The translations under genes and the position numbers were made by a program. A DNA stretch of 64,000 bases from Steroidobacteraceae bacterium. GTDB lineage: Bacteria; Pseudomonadota; Gammaproteobacteria; Steroidobacterales; Steroidobacteraceae. Below, one piece after another: positions 28,869 through 38,769 of this stretch. The stretch's first letter is position 1. Each line of letters begins with the position of its first letter. Below the pieces are notes generated by a model. It was given only the letters and a program-made list of their open reading frames with translations, made no database searches and was not told the DNA's origin. The stretch covers positions 155,510-219,509 of the forward strand of contig JAFMJH010000002.1 of the NCBI GenBank assembly GCA_017853555.1, given 5' to 3'.

Positions 28869-30146
28869 TCAGCGTGCGGCGTTGCGTTGCAGGCGTTCGT
28901 AGTATCGATCGCGCAGCGCCGTGTGGCGCGACGCCAAAGATTGCTCGCGCCCGCCCGCGACCACGAGCTCGGGCAAGCTCGACACGTCGAGCGGATCACC
29001 ATTCCACAACACGAGATCCGCGACCCGACCCTTTTCGATGCTGCCGTAGCGATCCGCGACGCCGAAGAGTTCGGCAGGCGTACGCGTGATCGCCGCGAGC
29101 CCCGCAGCCCAAGGCAGACCGTGCGCCACCGCATTGCCGGCCGCTTGGCGCAATTTGCCGGCATCGTAGACGTCGGGGCTGCGCATCGAGAACGCCACCG
29201 TCACCCCCGCGGCACGCAAGCGTGCGGCATTCTCGAGCGTCGCGCCGATCGCATCGAAATTGCTCGGCAGATTTTGCAGCGGGTCGACGAGCACCGGAAT
29301 CTTCGCCGCCGCGAGCTCGGCGGCGACGCGCCACGCTTCCGCTCCGCCGCGAATGATCGCGCGTACGTTTTCGCGCTGCGCGAAGGCGATGGTTTGGCGG
29401 ATATCGGCGGCACGATCGACATCGAACACGAACGGCCCCGCGCCCTTCAGAAAATCGAGCAAGGTCTGCCGCCCCGAAGGCGTGAGCAGGCGATCGTCGT
29501 GCACCATCACCAGATTCGGTGCGCGCGCTTCGGTGACGGCCTGGCGCAGCAACATGAATTGCGCCGCGCGACTGCCGCCAGCCAAAGAATTCGAGTTCGC
29601 GCCGAGATCGACGAACAAGGCCCGCGCATTCGCCGGAGCCGTGCCGTCGAGCCCGATCGCCGCACCGAGTCCGGCGACGATGCTGCTACCGGTCGTGGTC
29701 GACGGCGCGATCACCGCGAAGGTGATGCCGTTGCTGCGATGCACCGGCAATGCCATCGACTCCGAGTTGTAGGCGAGCGTCACGTCGAACTCGGGACGCA
29801 TCTGGTTCAAGCGCTGCGCATAGTCGCCGGTCGTCGGTTCGAGCCCGATCTCCTCGATGCCGATGCGGCCCAAGCCGCCGAAGAGTCCGGGCGTGAGCGG
29901 TTTGCCGCGCGCTTCGACGATGCGCGCTCCGGCGGGCGCCGGCAGTTTGCGGCCGACGGCCGCGATGCGTCCGTCTTGCACCAGCACATCGGTATCCGCG
30001 AGCGGCGCGGCGTCGTTGCCCGTCAGGGTGTAGACGGTTGCACCGCGCACCAGAAGCGCCGTGCTCGCGTTCTCGGCGGTCGCGACCGAAATCGGCAGCG
30101 CGAGCATGGCGATGCTCGCGAGCGTGGTGAATCTGCGCGTGATCAT
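28869..30146 (-). CDS. Amidohydrolase-like protein lacking metal-binding HxH
   Basis: 425 aa with a signal peptide (MITRRFTTLASIAMLALPISVATA). It has the amidohydrolase frame: GATVYTL, an AVGRKLP loop, LTPGLFGGLGRIG, and the C-terminal YGSIEKGRVADLVLWNGDPL. In active members TPGLIDxHxH carries two metal ligands; here the same place reads TPGLFGGLGR. The paired histidines seen in the neighbour (HHHCYRADE, FHHAVEAY) are also missing. It may be a pseudo-enzyme or a metal-independent binding protein. It overlaps the active-looking paralogue upstream by 4 bp (ATGA), so the two are made together. Confidence 0.82.
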   Translation of the reverse strand: MITRRFTTLASIAMLALPISVATAENASTALLVRGATVYTLTGNDAAPLADTDVLVQDGRIAAVGRKLPAPAGARIVEARGKPLTPGLFGGLGRIGIEEIGLEPTTGDYAQRLNQMRPEFDVTLAYNSESMALPVHRSNGITFAVIAPSTTTGSSIVAGLGAAIGLDGTAPANARALFVDLGANSNSLAGGSRAAQFMLLRQAVTEARAPNLVMVHDDRLLTPSGRQTLLDFLKGAGPFVFDVDRAADIRQTIAFAQRENVRAIIRGGAEAWRVAAELAAAKIPVLVDPLQNLPSNFDAIGATLENAARLRAAGVTVAFSMRSPDVYDAGKLRQAAGNAVAHGLPWAAGLAAITRTPAELFGVADRYGSIEKGRVADLVLWNGDPLDVSSLPELVVAGGREQSLASRHTALRDRYYERLQRNAAR

Positions 30147-31594
30147 GGCGTCACCCCCATCGTGGCCGGTTGCCCGAGCAAAAAGTCGGACTCGGGTTGC
30201 GCGCGCGGCGCGCCGCGATCGAAACGCACGGCGCCGTCGATGAATACCTGTTCGGCGAGCGCCCGCACGCTGAAAGGATTGCCGTTCCACACCACGACGT
30301 CGGCCATCTTGCCGACCTCCAGCGTGCCCGTGCGCGCCTCGATGCCGAGCGATTTGGCCGGATTGGCCGTCAGCCAAAGAATGGCATGCTCGGGCGCGAT
30401 AGCGCGGCCCATGCGCGCGCCATACGCCATGCCTTTGGCGGCTTCCTGATTCAATCTTTGAATGCCCTCTTCCGAATCCGAGTGCACGATCGCGCAACCG
30501 CCCGGCGCCGCATCGACCAGCGCGAGGTTCTCCGGTATGCCGTCGTAGGATTCCATCTTGAACGCCCACCAATCCGCCCAGATCGCGGCGCATACGCCGT
30601 TATCCGCCAGCAGATTGGAAATCTTGTAGGCCTCGACGGCATGGTGGAAGGCCGTCACCTTGTATCCGAACTCGCGCGCCACATCGAGCACCGTGGCCAT
30701 CTCGTCGGCGCGATAGCAGTGGTGATGCACGCGCAGCTCGCCGCGCAACACGCCCGCAAGCGTTTCGAGACGCAGATCGCGCTTCGGCGGCTTCGCATCT
30801 TTGGCGCCGGCGGCGACTTTCGCGCGATAAGCGTCTTGCTCGCGCACGTAGTCTTGCGCCTCGATCCATTGCGCACGCCAACCGGCGACATTGCCCATGC
30901 GCGTCGAGGGCGCGAGGCGCCGCGATCCGTACACGCGCTTCGGGTTTTCTCCGCAGGCCATCTTCACGCCTTGCGGTGCGCCCGGAAATTTCATGCCCTG
31001 ATATGTCGTCGAATGGACGTTCTTCACGACTACCGAGCGTCCGCCGATGAGGTTGGCGGAGCCCGGCAGAATCTGCAGCGTCGTCACGCCGCCCTCGAGT
31101 GCGGTGCCGAAGCCGGGGTCTTGCGGCCAGATCGAATGTTCGGCCCACACGTTGGCCGTCGATGGTGCGGTCGCTTCGTTGCCGTCTTCGTGGGCTTGCA
31201 CGCCGGGCGAGGGATACACGCCGAGATGCGAGTGCACGTCGATCAAACCCGGCGTGACCCATTTGCCGCGCGCGTCGATCACGCGTGCGCCGGCGTCGGC
31301 GACCAAATCTTTGCCGATCGCGACGATCTTGCCGCCGCGCAATGCGACGTCGGTGTTGTCGCGTCGCTCACCCGTGCCGGTCAGCACCGTGGCGCCGCGA
31401 ATGAGCGTCGGCGCACTGTCCGGCGACACATAGGTCGAGGGGAAGGGTGTCGCCGTCGAGGGTGCGGCCGGTTGCGTCACGGCCGATTTGGTTGCGGCGC
31501 TGCGTGTCGGTGCGCTTGCGCAGCCGGTCAGCGTCAAAAGCGCGCCGAGCGCCGTGATGCACCAAGCAGTGGTGGCGTCGAATCGATGTCTCAC
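30143..31594 (-). CDS. Lipoprotein amidohydrolase
   Basis: 483 aa. The N-terminus ends in LTLTGCAS, a lipobox, so the protein is likely anchored in a membrane facing the periplasm. TPGLIDVHSHLGVYP has the metal-binding H-x-H, later ligands lie in LRVHHHCYRADE and FHHAVEA, and an Asp or His follows in IVHSDSEE. It ends with GTLEVGKMADVVVWNGNPFS. The enzymes of this superfamily hydrolyse imidazolones, dipeptides or cyclic amides; the substrate is unknown. The downstream paralogue without ligands is co-translated. Confidence 0.87.
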   Translation of the reverse strand: MRHRFDATTAWCITALGALLTLTGCASAPTRSAATKSAVTQPAAPSTATPFPSTYVSPDSAPTLIRGATVLTGTGERRDNTDVALRGGKIVAIGKDLVADAGARVIDARGKWVTPGLIDVHSHLGVYPSPGVQAHEDGNEATAPSTANVWAEHSIWPQDPGFGTALEGGVTTLQILPGSANLIGGRSVVVKNVHSTTYQGMKFPGAPQGVKMACGENPKRVYGSRRLAPSTRMGNVAGWRAQWIEAQDYVREQDAYRAKVAAGAKDAKPPKRDLRLETLAGVLRGELRVHHHCYRADEMATVLDVAREFGYKVTAFHHAVEAYKISNLLADNGVCAAIWADWWAFKMESYDGIPENLALVDAAPGGCAIVHSDSEEGIQRLNQEAAKGMAYGARMGRAIAPEHAILWLTANPAKSLGIEARTGTLEVGKMADVVVWNGNPFSVRALAEQVFIDGAVRFDRGAPRAQPESDFLLGQPATMGVTP

Positions 31595-31680
31595 AGGTTA
31601 CCCTCCCGACGGTTGCGCCCGTCACGTCCCAGACGGCAAGATGCCGAGTCTCGAAGCCGAGGGCAACCCTCAGGAAGCGC

Positions 31681-31977
31681 ATGTACTCGAGTTTCGCGCA
31701 GTTCTACCCGTACTACCTCTCCGAGCACGCCGACCGGACCTCGCGCCGTCTGCACGTGGTCGGCACGGGCTGTGCGCTCGCCCAGCTCGTCGCTGCGGCG
31801 GCGTTGGCGGAGCCGCGGCTGCTCGCGAGCGCGCTCGTCAGCGGCTATGCCTTCGCCTGGGTCGGCCATTTCGTGTTCGAGAAGAACAAACCCGCCACGT
31901 TCAAATACCCGCTCTACAGCTTGCGCGGCGACTTCACCATGGCGTTGGACGTCCTGCGCGGCCGGATCCGCTGGTAA
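31681..31977 (+). CDS. Mpo1-like (DUF962) membrane protein
   Basis: 98 aa. HxxxRRLHVVGTG at the start and AWVGHFVFEKNKPATFKYPL later match the DUF962/Mpo1 family, whose yeast founder is an iron-dependent dioxygenase in 2-hydroxy-fatty-acid breakdown. Two hydrophobic segments lie between and around them. The histidines in RLHVVGT and GHFVFE are the likely metal ligands. AGGAAG precedes the ATG. gshA starts 5 bp after its stop, so they are probably one transcript, although no functional link is known. Confidence 0.85.
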   Translation: MYSSFAQFYPYYLSEHADRTSRRLHVVGTGCALAQLVAAAALAEPRLLASALVSGYAFAWVGHFVFEKNKPATFKYPLYSLRGDFTMALDVLRGRIRW

Positions 31978-31982
31978 CGCTT

Positions 31983-33563
31983 ATGCCCGTCTCCCGCATT
32001 GACCGCGCTTTCGAGCGGCGTCTGTCCGCGCTCGTGAATGCGAATGCCCCGACCGTGTTGCAGGGCGGGCGGCGCGGCGTCGAGAAAGAATCCTTGCGCG
32101 TCACGCCGGAAGGACGGGTGGCGACGACGATGCATCCTTCGGCCCTCGGCTCGGCGCTCACCAACGATCACATCACCACCGACTATTCGGAAGCGTTGAT
32201 CGAGCTCGTCACGCCGACCTTCGACACCAACTGGGAACTTTTGCAATATCTTTGCGATCTGCATCAGTTCGTCTATCGGCATCTCGGCGACGAACTGCTG
32301 TGGGCGACCAGCATGCCCTGCGTGGTCGACGGCGATGCGAGCATACCGATCGCCCAGTATGGTCCGTCGAACATCGGACGCTTGAAGACGATCTACCGCG
32401 AAGGCCTCGGCATACGCTACGGGCGCGTGATGCAAGCCATCTCGGGCGTGCATTTCAACTATTCATTCCCGCAGCGCTTGTGGGAGGCGTGGGCGGCGGT
32501 GCGCGAGTCGCACGATACCGGTCAACATTTCGTCTCGGCGTGTTACTTCGACTTGCTGCGCAACTATCGTCGTCACGGCTGGATCGTGCTGTATCTGTTC
32601 GGCGTTTCGCCGACGGTGTGCAATTCCTTCCTGCGCGCACGCGGCGAGACGTTGCCCGCGTTCACGCGCGGCACGGCGTGGGAGCCGTATGCCACGTCGC
32701 TGCGCATGAGCGATCTCGGCTATCGCAACCGCAACCAATCCGGCGTCGAAGTTTCGGTCAACAGTCTCGAAGAATACGTGCGCGATCTTGGCGCGGCGGT
32801 CAGCACGCCACATCCCGAATACGAGCGGCTCGGCGTCAAAGTCGACGGCCAATATCGACAGCTGAACGCCAACTTGCTGCAAATCGAAAACGAGTACTAC
32901 GCCTTCATCCGCCCCAAGCGCGTCGCGCGTTCCGGCGAGCGTCCGACCAAGGCGTTGCTGCGCGCCGGCGTCGAGTACGTCGAAGTGCGCGCGCTCGACG
33001 TCAGTGCGTTCGACCCCGTGGGCGTCAACCAGCACAAGCTGCGCTTCCTCGAAGCGTTCCTTGCCTTGTGCCTGATGCGCGAGAGCGCCTTGATCGATAC
33101 GGACGAGCAGGCCGTCCTCGATCGCAATCACGTGACCGTCGCGCGTCGCGGGCGCGAGCCGGGTTTGATGTTGCAGCACGACGGACGTGCGCATTCGATG
33201 CTCGACTGGGGGCGCGAAATTCTCGATCAGATGCAGGGTATCTGCGAGTTGCTCGATGCCGACGATCCGAAGAAGCCCTACACGAGCTCGCTGGCCGTGC
33301 AGCGCGCCAAATTCGACGACGTGGCACTGACGCCGTCGGCGCGCTTGATCAAAGAATTGCGTGACACGGGCGAATCGTTCTTCGATCTCGCGTTGCGCAC
33401 CTCGGCCGTGCACAAGAACTATTTCCTGGATTTGTACGCTCCCGATCAGCGCCGTCTAGGCGAGTTCGCGGCGCAGGCCGAAGAGTCGCTGCAGGCCGCC
33501 GCGGCGCTGGCACGCGCGCCGCGCGGCGACTTCGACGCGTATCTCGCCGATTATTTGTCGTAA
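31983..33563 (+). CDS. gshA: Glutamate-cysteine ligase
   Basis: 526 aa. It joins glutamate and cysteine, the first step of glutathione synthesis. GVEKESLRV at the start, HITTDYSEALIELVTP, GVHFNYSFP and RNRNQSGVEVSVN are typical of the gammaproteobacterial GshA type. ATG 31983 is 5 bp after the Mpo1-like stop. The convergent peptidase gene overlaps its 3' end by 13 bp. A CPYC transferase in this window could use the product glutathione. Confidence 0.96.
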   Translation: MPVSRIDRAFERRLSALVNANAPTVLQGGRRGVEKESLRVTPEGRVATTMHPSALGSALTNDHITTDYSEALIELVTPTFDTNWELLQYLCDLHQFVYRHLGDELLWATSMPCVVDGDASIPIAQYGPSNIGRLKTIYREGLGIRYGRVMQAISGVHFNYSFPQRLWEAWAAVRESHDTGQHFVSACYFDLLRNYRRHGWIVLYLFGVSPTVCNSFLRARGETLPAFTRGTAWEPYATSLRMSDLGYRNRNQSGVEVSVNSLEEYVRDLGAAVSTPHPEYERLGVKVDGQYRQLNANLLQIENEYYAFIRPKRVARSGERPTKALLRAGVEYVEVRALDVSAFDPVGVNQHKLRFLEAFLALCLMRESALIDTDEQAVLDRNHVTVARRGREPGLMLQHDGRAHSMLDWGREILDQMQGICELLDADDPKKPYTSSLAVQRAKFDDVALTPSARLIKELRDTGESFFDLALRTSAVHKNYFLDLYAPDQRRLGEFAAQAEESLQAAAALARAPRGDFDAYLADYLS

Positions 33564-34540
33564 ATCGCGATTTCGCGTCGACCTTTCGAGTCGCGCACGC
33601 CGCGAAACATCCCCGGGCTGTTGAATTCGAGCGCGGCATTGCCTTTGGCATCGACCGCGATGATGCCGCCTTCGCCGCCGAATTCTTTGAGTTTCGTCTG
33701 CACGACTTCGCGCGCGGCGCGTTCGAGCGACCAGCCTTTGTACTGCATCATCGCGCAGACGTCGTACGCGACCACTTTGCGCATGAAAAACTCGCCGTGA
33801 CCGGTGGCCGACACCGCGCAGCTGGCATTGTCGGCGTAGGTGCCGGCGCCGATGATCGGCGAGTCGCCGATGCGCGACCAGCGTTTGTCCGCCATGCCGC
33901 CGGTCGAGGTGGCCGCGGCGACGTTGCCGGCGCGATCCACGGCCACGGCGCCGACGGTGCCGAGCGCCGCGAGTTCATTCTTGGGTTGCGCCTGACCGCG
34001 CAGAATGCGCTCGAGTTGCGCTTTGCGCGCCGGCGTACGGAAGTAATCGTTGGGGACCAGCGTGTAGCCCTGCTGCAACGCGAATTCTTCGGCGCCACTG
34101 CCGTGCAACAGCACGTGCGGCGAGTGCTCCATCACGCGCCTTGCCAGATCGATGGGATTGCGCACGTGCTTCACGCCGGCGATCGCACCGGCGCGCAAGT
34201 CGCGACCGTCCATGATCGAGGCGTCGAGCTCCGCCTCGCCTTCGTGGTTGAGTACCGCGCCGCGCCCGGCATTGAACAGCGGATTGTCTTCGAGCAGACG
34301 CACGGCTGCGGAGACCGCATCGAGACTGCTGCCGCCGTTTTCGAGCACTGCATAACCGGCATCGAGCGCCGCGGCGAGTCCGTCGCGATAGGCCTGACCG
34401 CCATCGGGTCCGAGTTGCTCCCGGGCGATCACGCCCGCACCGCCATGTATCGCGATCGTGATCACCGGGGTCTCCTTGGCCTGCACCACGCTCATGGTCA
34501 GCCAAATGGATGCGATCCATACGGATGTGCGAGGCAGCAT
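33551..34540 (-). CDS. Exported isoaspartyl peptidase/L-asparaginase (Ntn hydrolase)
   Basis: 329 aa from ATG 34540, with a signal peptide (first ~21 residues, ending VVQA). It starts the fold with IAIHGGAGVI, and the autocleavage site is LGTVGAVAVD, giving catalytic T195 after self-processing; TSTGG follows as the substrate-binding loop. N-terminal nucleophile hydrolases of this type split isoaspartyl dipeptides and asparagine. The secretion signal points to a periplasmic role in scavenging damaged peptides. It is divergent from the MFS gene across 82 bp. Confidence 0.92.
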   Translation of the reverse strand: MLPRTSVWIASIWLTMSVVQAKETPVITIAIHGGAGVIAREQLGPDGGQAYRDGLAAALDAGYAVLENGGSSLDAVSAAVRLLEDNPLFNAGRGAVLNHEGEAELDASIMDGRDLRAGAIAGVKHVRNPIDLARRVMEHSPHVLLHGSGAEEFALQQGYTLVPNDYFRTPARKAQLERILRGQAQPKNELAALGTVGAVAVDRAGNVAAATSTGGMADKRWSRIGDSPIIGAGTYADNASCAVSATGHGEFFMRKVVAYDVCAMMQYKGWSLERAAREVVQTKLKEFGGEGGIIAVDAKGNAALEFNSPGMFRGVRDSKGRREIAIYDK

Positions 34541-34622
34541 GCAGGACTCCTTGTTGTTTGGCCGGCACGACAGGATATGATCGGCCACGCGAACCGATTG
34601 TAACGGCTCGCACGGGGGGTTG

Positions 34623-36038
34623 ATGCACGGTGATTCCACGGCGGCGCCTCGCGCCGCATTGCGCTTCGACGCGCGCTTCATGGTGGCTGCCGCCGCCATC
34701 CTCATCGGCGCGTTTCTGGTGCCGCCACTGTTTCGCGGCGCGATGATCGCCTTGTCGGTGGTGGCAATCGTGCTCGCGCCGCTGCCTGCCGGCACCCGCG
34801 GGGTGACGTTCGCCGCGATGATCGGTCTTGCCACCGGCATCGCCTCGGTCAATTTGTTTGCGGTCGGCATCTTCCAGGGTCCGATCACCAAGGAATTCGG
34901 CTGGACCCAAACCCAATATTCGGTCGTCACTCTGGTCGGCACCATCGTCACGGTCGCCAGCTCTCTCTACATCGGCAAACTCTTCGACCGGCAAGGCGTC
35001 CGGCGCTGGGCGCTGGTGTCGATTTTGTTGTTCGGCGGTGCGTTGATCTCGCTGTACTGGCTGACGCCCAATCTTTGGCATTTCTACGCCGTGTTCGCGC
35101 TGATGCCCCTGATCGGAGCCGGCACGTCTTCGATCGCCTACTCGCGCGTCATCGCCGCATGGTTCGATCAGCGTCGTGGTCAGGCGTTCGGCGCCGCGCT
35201 GGCCGGAATCGGCATCGGCGGAGCATTGCTGTCCACCGTGTCGCAATTTTTGATCGGCAACTATGGCTGGCGAACGGCCTACGCCGGCATCGGACTGCTG
35301 TCGATTCTGGCGACGTTCCCGTTGGTATTCTCGAAACTGTACGACTCTCCGGGCGACGTGGGTCTGGGGCTCGACGGTCGCAAGCCCGACGAATCGGCGA
35401 CGACCGCCGCCGCGCCGACTGTGCCCGCGCTCGTCGGTTTCAGCGCGCACCAATCGCGTCGCATGCCGCGCTTCTGGATGATGTTCGGTTCGTTTCTGTT
35501 GCTCGCCTTCGGCATCGGCGGCGTGCTGATCCCGCTCGTGCCGATCTTGCGCGCGCGCGGCATCGAGCCCGAACAAGCCGCCGCCGTGCAGGGCGCGCTC
35601 GGCATCGCCTTGATCGTCGGGCGTGCGTTCGCCGGATTCCTGATGGATCGCTTTTTCGCGCCGCGTGTCGCCGTCATCATTCTGATCTTTCCGATGATCG
35701 GCATCTCGATGCTCGCCCTCGATGCTACCGGTTTCACGGCGCTGATTGCGGCGGTGTGCATCGGTTTGGCGGCCGGCGCGGAGCTCGACGTCATCGCGGT
35801 GCTGGTGACGCGTTACTTCGGCAACGTCGCGTACGGCGAGAACTACGGTTGGCAGTACGCCGCGTGGACGTTCGGCTCGGGCAGTGCCGTCGTGGTCACG
35901 AATCGCGTCTACGACGCGCTCGGCACGCACACTCCCGTGTTGTGGGCGTACGTCGGTTTCTTTGCGCTGTCCTGCGTCTTGATCTTGCGGCTCGGGCGCT
36001 ATCCCGAATTGCCGCCCGCCGTCAAAGACAATCTTTGA
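34623..36038 (+). CDS. MFS transporter (oxalate/formate antiporter-like)
   Basis: 471 aa from ATG 34623 after GGGGGG. About 12 to 14 membrane segments are seen, with motifs YIGKLFDRQGVRRWAL (A-motif variant) and the second-half equivalent GRAFAGFLMDRFFAPRVAV. The N-terminus carries two extra hydrophobic stretches before the standard core. MFS proteins of this sequence type move monocarboxylates, but the substrate is not settled. Its 3' end overlaps the convergent flavoprotein gene by 17 bp. Confidence 0.85.
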   Translation: MHGDSTAAPRAALRFDARFMVAAAAILIGAFLVPPLFRGAMIALSVVAIVLAPLPAGTRGVTFAAMIGLATGIASVNLFAVGIFQGPITKEFGWTQTQYSVVTLVGTIVTVASSLYIGKLFDRQGVRRWALVSILLFGGALISLYWLTPNLWHFYAVFALMPLIGAGTSSIAYSRVIAAWFDQRRGQAFGAALAGIGIGGALLSTVSQFLIGNYGWRTAYAGIGLLSILATFPLVFSKLYDSPGDVGLGLDGRKPDESATTAAAPTVPALVGFSAHQSRRMPRFWMMFGSFLLLAFGIGGVLIPLVPILRARGIEPEQAAAVQGALGIALIVGRAFAGFLMDRFFAPRVAVIILIFPMIGISMLALDATGFTALIAAVCIGLAAGAELDVIAVLVTRYFGNVAYGENYGWQYAAWTFGSGSAVVVTNRVYDALGTHTPVLWAYVGFFALSCVLILRLGRYPELPPAVKDNL

Positions 36039-37242
36039 GTGCGATTTTCGGGTCGGCGAGTTTCGCAGGGTCAGGACGCATGCGTGCCGCGACGAGTTTG
36101 CGCGCTGCCATTTGATCGCGCGGCTGATTGACCGTGTCGACGGCGATCAATTCGCCATCGCGCAGATAGCACACCGAGAACGCCGCGTCGGCGGGTGACC
36201 CGCGCAACACTTGTCGATCGTGGTCCTGCGACAAACCCACGATCAGCATCTTGTGGTGATATTGGTCGGACCAGAACCACGGGACGCGATCGTGTCGCGT
36301 GACCGTGCCGGTGAGATTGGCCGCGACGGTATTCGCCTGTTCGACGGCGTTGTCCACCGATTCGAGTCGTATGCGCCGTCCGTAGTGCAACGACGGATGA
36401 TTGCTGCAGTCGCCGATCGCATAAATCGCGGGGTCCGCCGTTCGGCAGAATTCGTCGACCAAAATTCCGTTCGCGCACTCGAGTCCCGCATCGCGCGCGA
36501 GCTCGTCGTTGGGCAGCACGCCGACCCCGACCACGACGACATCGGCGCGCCATTCGCGTCCGTCCGCGCCGAGTACGGCACGCACGCGACCCTGCGAGTC
36601 GCCCTGGATCGCGGTGATGCCCGCGCCGAGTTCGATGTCCACGCCGTGACGCCGGTGTTCGGCTTCGTAAAAACGCGATACGACTTCGGCGACGGCGCGG
36701 TTCATCGTCCGCGCGGCCAGCTCGAGAACTCGCACCTCGACACCGAGATGTCGCAGCGTCGCCGCCGTTTCGAGACCGATATAGCCGCCGCCGATCACCA
36801 CCGCGTGCGCGCCGGGACGCAGGTCCGCCCGCAGACGCTGCGCGTCGCGCATGTCGCGCAGATAATGGACGCCGGCGAGGTCAGCGCCGGGCAGTTCGAG
36901 GCGGCGCGGTCGGCTGCCCGTCGCGATCACCAAGGCGTCGTACTGCAGGCTCGATCCGTCGGCGAGGTGCACGCTGCGGCGCGCGCGATCGATCGCCTCG
37001 ACGCGCTGGTCCAACCGCAGCGCGATGCGATGCTCGTCGTAATGCATGCGCGAGCGCAGCATCAGTCGATCGTGTTCCAGATCACCGGCGAGATATTTCT
37101 TCGACAACGGCGGGCGCTGGTAGGGCAGTTCGCCTTCGTCACCGATCAGCGTGATGTGCCCCGCATGGCCTTTGCGGCGCAACGTCTCGGCGGTGTGGGC
37201 GGCGGCCTGGCCAGCCCCCACGATGACGACGTGATCGATCAT
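36022..37242 (-). CDS. FAD-dependent ferredoxin/rubredoxin-NAD(P) reductase
   Basis: 406 aa from ATG 37242. Rossmann FAD motif VIVGAGQAAAHTAETL, PYQRPPLSKKYLAGDL (family signature for redox partners of dioxygenases and P450s), NAD(P) motif VVIGGGYIGLETAA and the FAD tail YAIGDCSNHP. The reductase passes electrons from NAD(P)H to a ferredoxin or rubredoxin. No ferredoxin or oxygenase gene lies beside it, so its partner must be elsewhere. An aliphatic or aromatic ring oxygenase is a plausible partner, by inference. Confidence 0.9.
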   Translation of the reverse strand: MIDHVVIVGAGQAAAHTAETLRRKGHAGHITLIGDEGELPYQRPPLSKKYLAGDLEHDRLMLRSRMHYDEHRIALRLDQRVEAIDRARRSVHLADGSSLQYDALVIATGSRPRRLELPGADLAGVHYLRDMRDAQRLRADLRPGAHAVVIGGGYIGLETAATLRHLGVEVRVLELAARTMNRAVAEVVSRFYEAEHRRHGVDIELGAGITAIQGDSQGRVRAVLGADGREWRADVVVVGVGVLPNDELARDAGLECANGILVDEFCRTADPAIYAIGDCSNHPSLHYGRRIRLESVDNAVEQANTVAANLTGTVTRHDRVPWFWSDQYHHKMLIVGLSQDHDRQVLRGSPADAAFSVCYLRDGELIAVDTVNQPRDQMAARKLVAARMRPDPAKLADPKIALKDCL

Positions 37243-37303
37243 GCAAGCAAGAATACGGGTCGGCTTCGGTCTGCACCACCTGCGGGCGCAACTTGCTGCG
37301 TTC

Positions 37304-37760
<457 letters not shown>

Positions 37761-37785
37761 CCATCTGACCCGAGGACCGTCGCGC

Positions 37786-38769
37786 ATGCCCAAGGCAATC
37801 CGCATCCACCAGACCGGCGGAGCCGAGGTCATGCGTTACGAAGACTTCGACCCGGGTGCGCCGGGCGAAGGAGAAGTGCAGGTGCGTCACACTGCCATCG
37901 GTCTCAACTACATCGACGTCTACGATCGCAGCGGGCTCTACGCCATGCCCTTGCCGGGCGGTCTCGGGCGCGAGGCGGCGGGCGTCGTCGTTGCGCTCGG
38001 ACGCAAGGTCAAAGGTTTCCGCAAGGGCGATCGCGTCGCTTACGTGCACACCCAGCCCGGCAGTTATTGCGAAGTGCGCAACCTCCCGGCCTCGCGCCTC
38101 GTGAAGTTGCCGAAATCGATCAGCGACGAACAGGCGGCCGCCCTGATGCTCAAAGGGCTCACCGCCCAATATTTGTTGCGCCGCACCTATCGCGTGAAGC
38201 GCGGCGATTTCATTCTCGTGCACGCCGCCGTCGGGGGCGTCGGGCTCATTCTTTGTCAGTGGGCCAAGGTGCTCGGTGCAAAAGTGATCGGCGTCGTCGG
38301 CAGCGCGGCCAAAGCGGCAATCGCCCGCAAAAACGGCTGCGCGCACGTGCTCGTCCAGGGGCGCGACCCCATCGTCGATGCCGTCAAAAAAATAACGAAA
38401 GGGAAGGGCGTCGCCGTCGTGTACGACTCGCTGGGCAAAGACACGTTCTTCGAATCGCTCGACTGTCTCGCACCGCTCGGCATGATGGTGTCCTACGGCA
38501 ACGCCACCGGCCCTGCGCCGTCGTTTTCGCCGCTCGAACTTTCGAAGCGCGGGTCGCTGTTCATCACGCGCCCGTCGCTGTTCGCCTACATCGCCACGCG
38601 CAGCGATCTCGATGCGGCTGCACGTGAAACGTTCCGCGTGATCGCCTCGGGCAAAGTGAAGCTGCGCATCAACCAGAAATACGCCCTGAAAGACGCCGCG
38701 CAGGCCCATCGCGACCTCGAAGCGCGCAAGACCACGGGCTCCACGGTCCTCATTCCACCTTCAGCCTGA
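37786..38769 (+). CDS. NADPH:quinone oxidoreductase (zeta-crystallin type)
   Basis: 327 aa. MDR-superfamily reductase without structural zinc cysteines. The N-terminus KAIRIHQTGGAEVMRYED and GLNYIDVYDRSGLY are signature QOR sequences, and the NADPH motif is AAVGGVGLILCQWAK. It reduces quinones or activated double bonds with NADPH. It lies 25 bp after glnB but has no obvious link. Its last 20 bp overlap the convergent gene. Confidence 0.92.
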   Translation: MPKAIRIHQTGGAEVMRYEDFDPGAPGEGEVQVRHTAIGLNYIDVYDRSGLYAMPLPGGLGREAAGVVVALGRKVKGFRKGDRVAYVHTQPGSYCEVRNLPASRLVKLPKSISDEQAAALMLKGLTAQYLLRRTYRVKRGDFILVHAAVGGVGLILCQWAKVLGAKVIGVVGSAAKAAIARKNGCAHVLVQGRDPIVDAVKKITKGKGVAVVYDSLGKDTFFESLDCLAPLGMMVSYGNATGPAPSFSPLELSKRGSLFITRPSLFAYIATRSDLDAAARETFRVIASGKVKLRINQKYALKDAAQAHRDLEARKTTGSTVLIPPSA

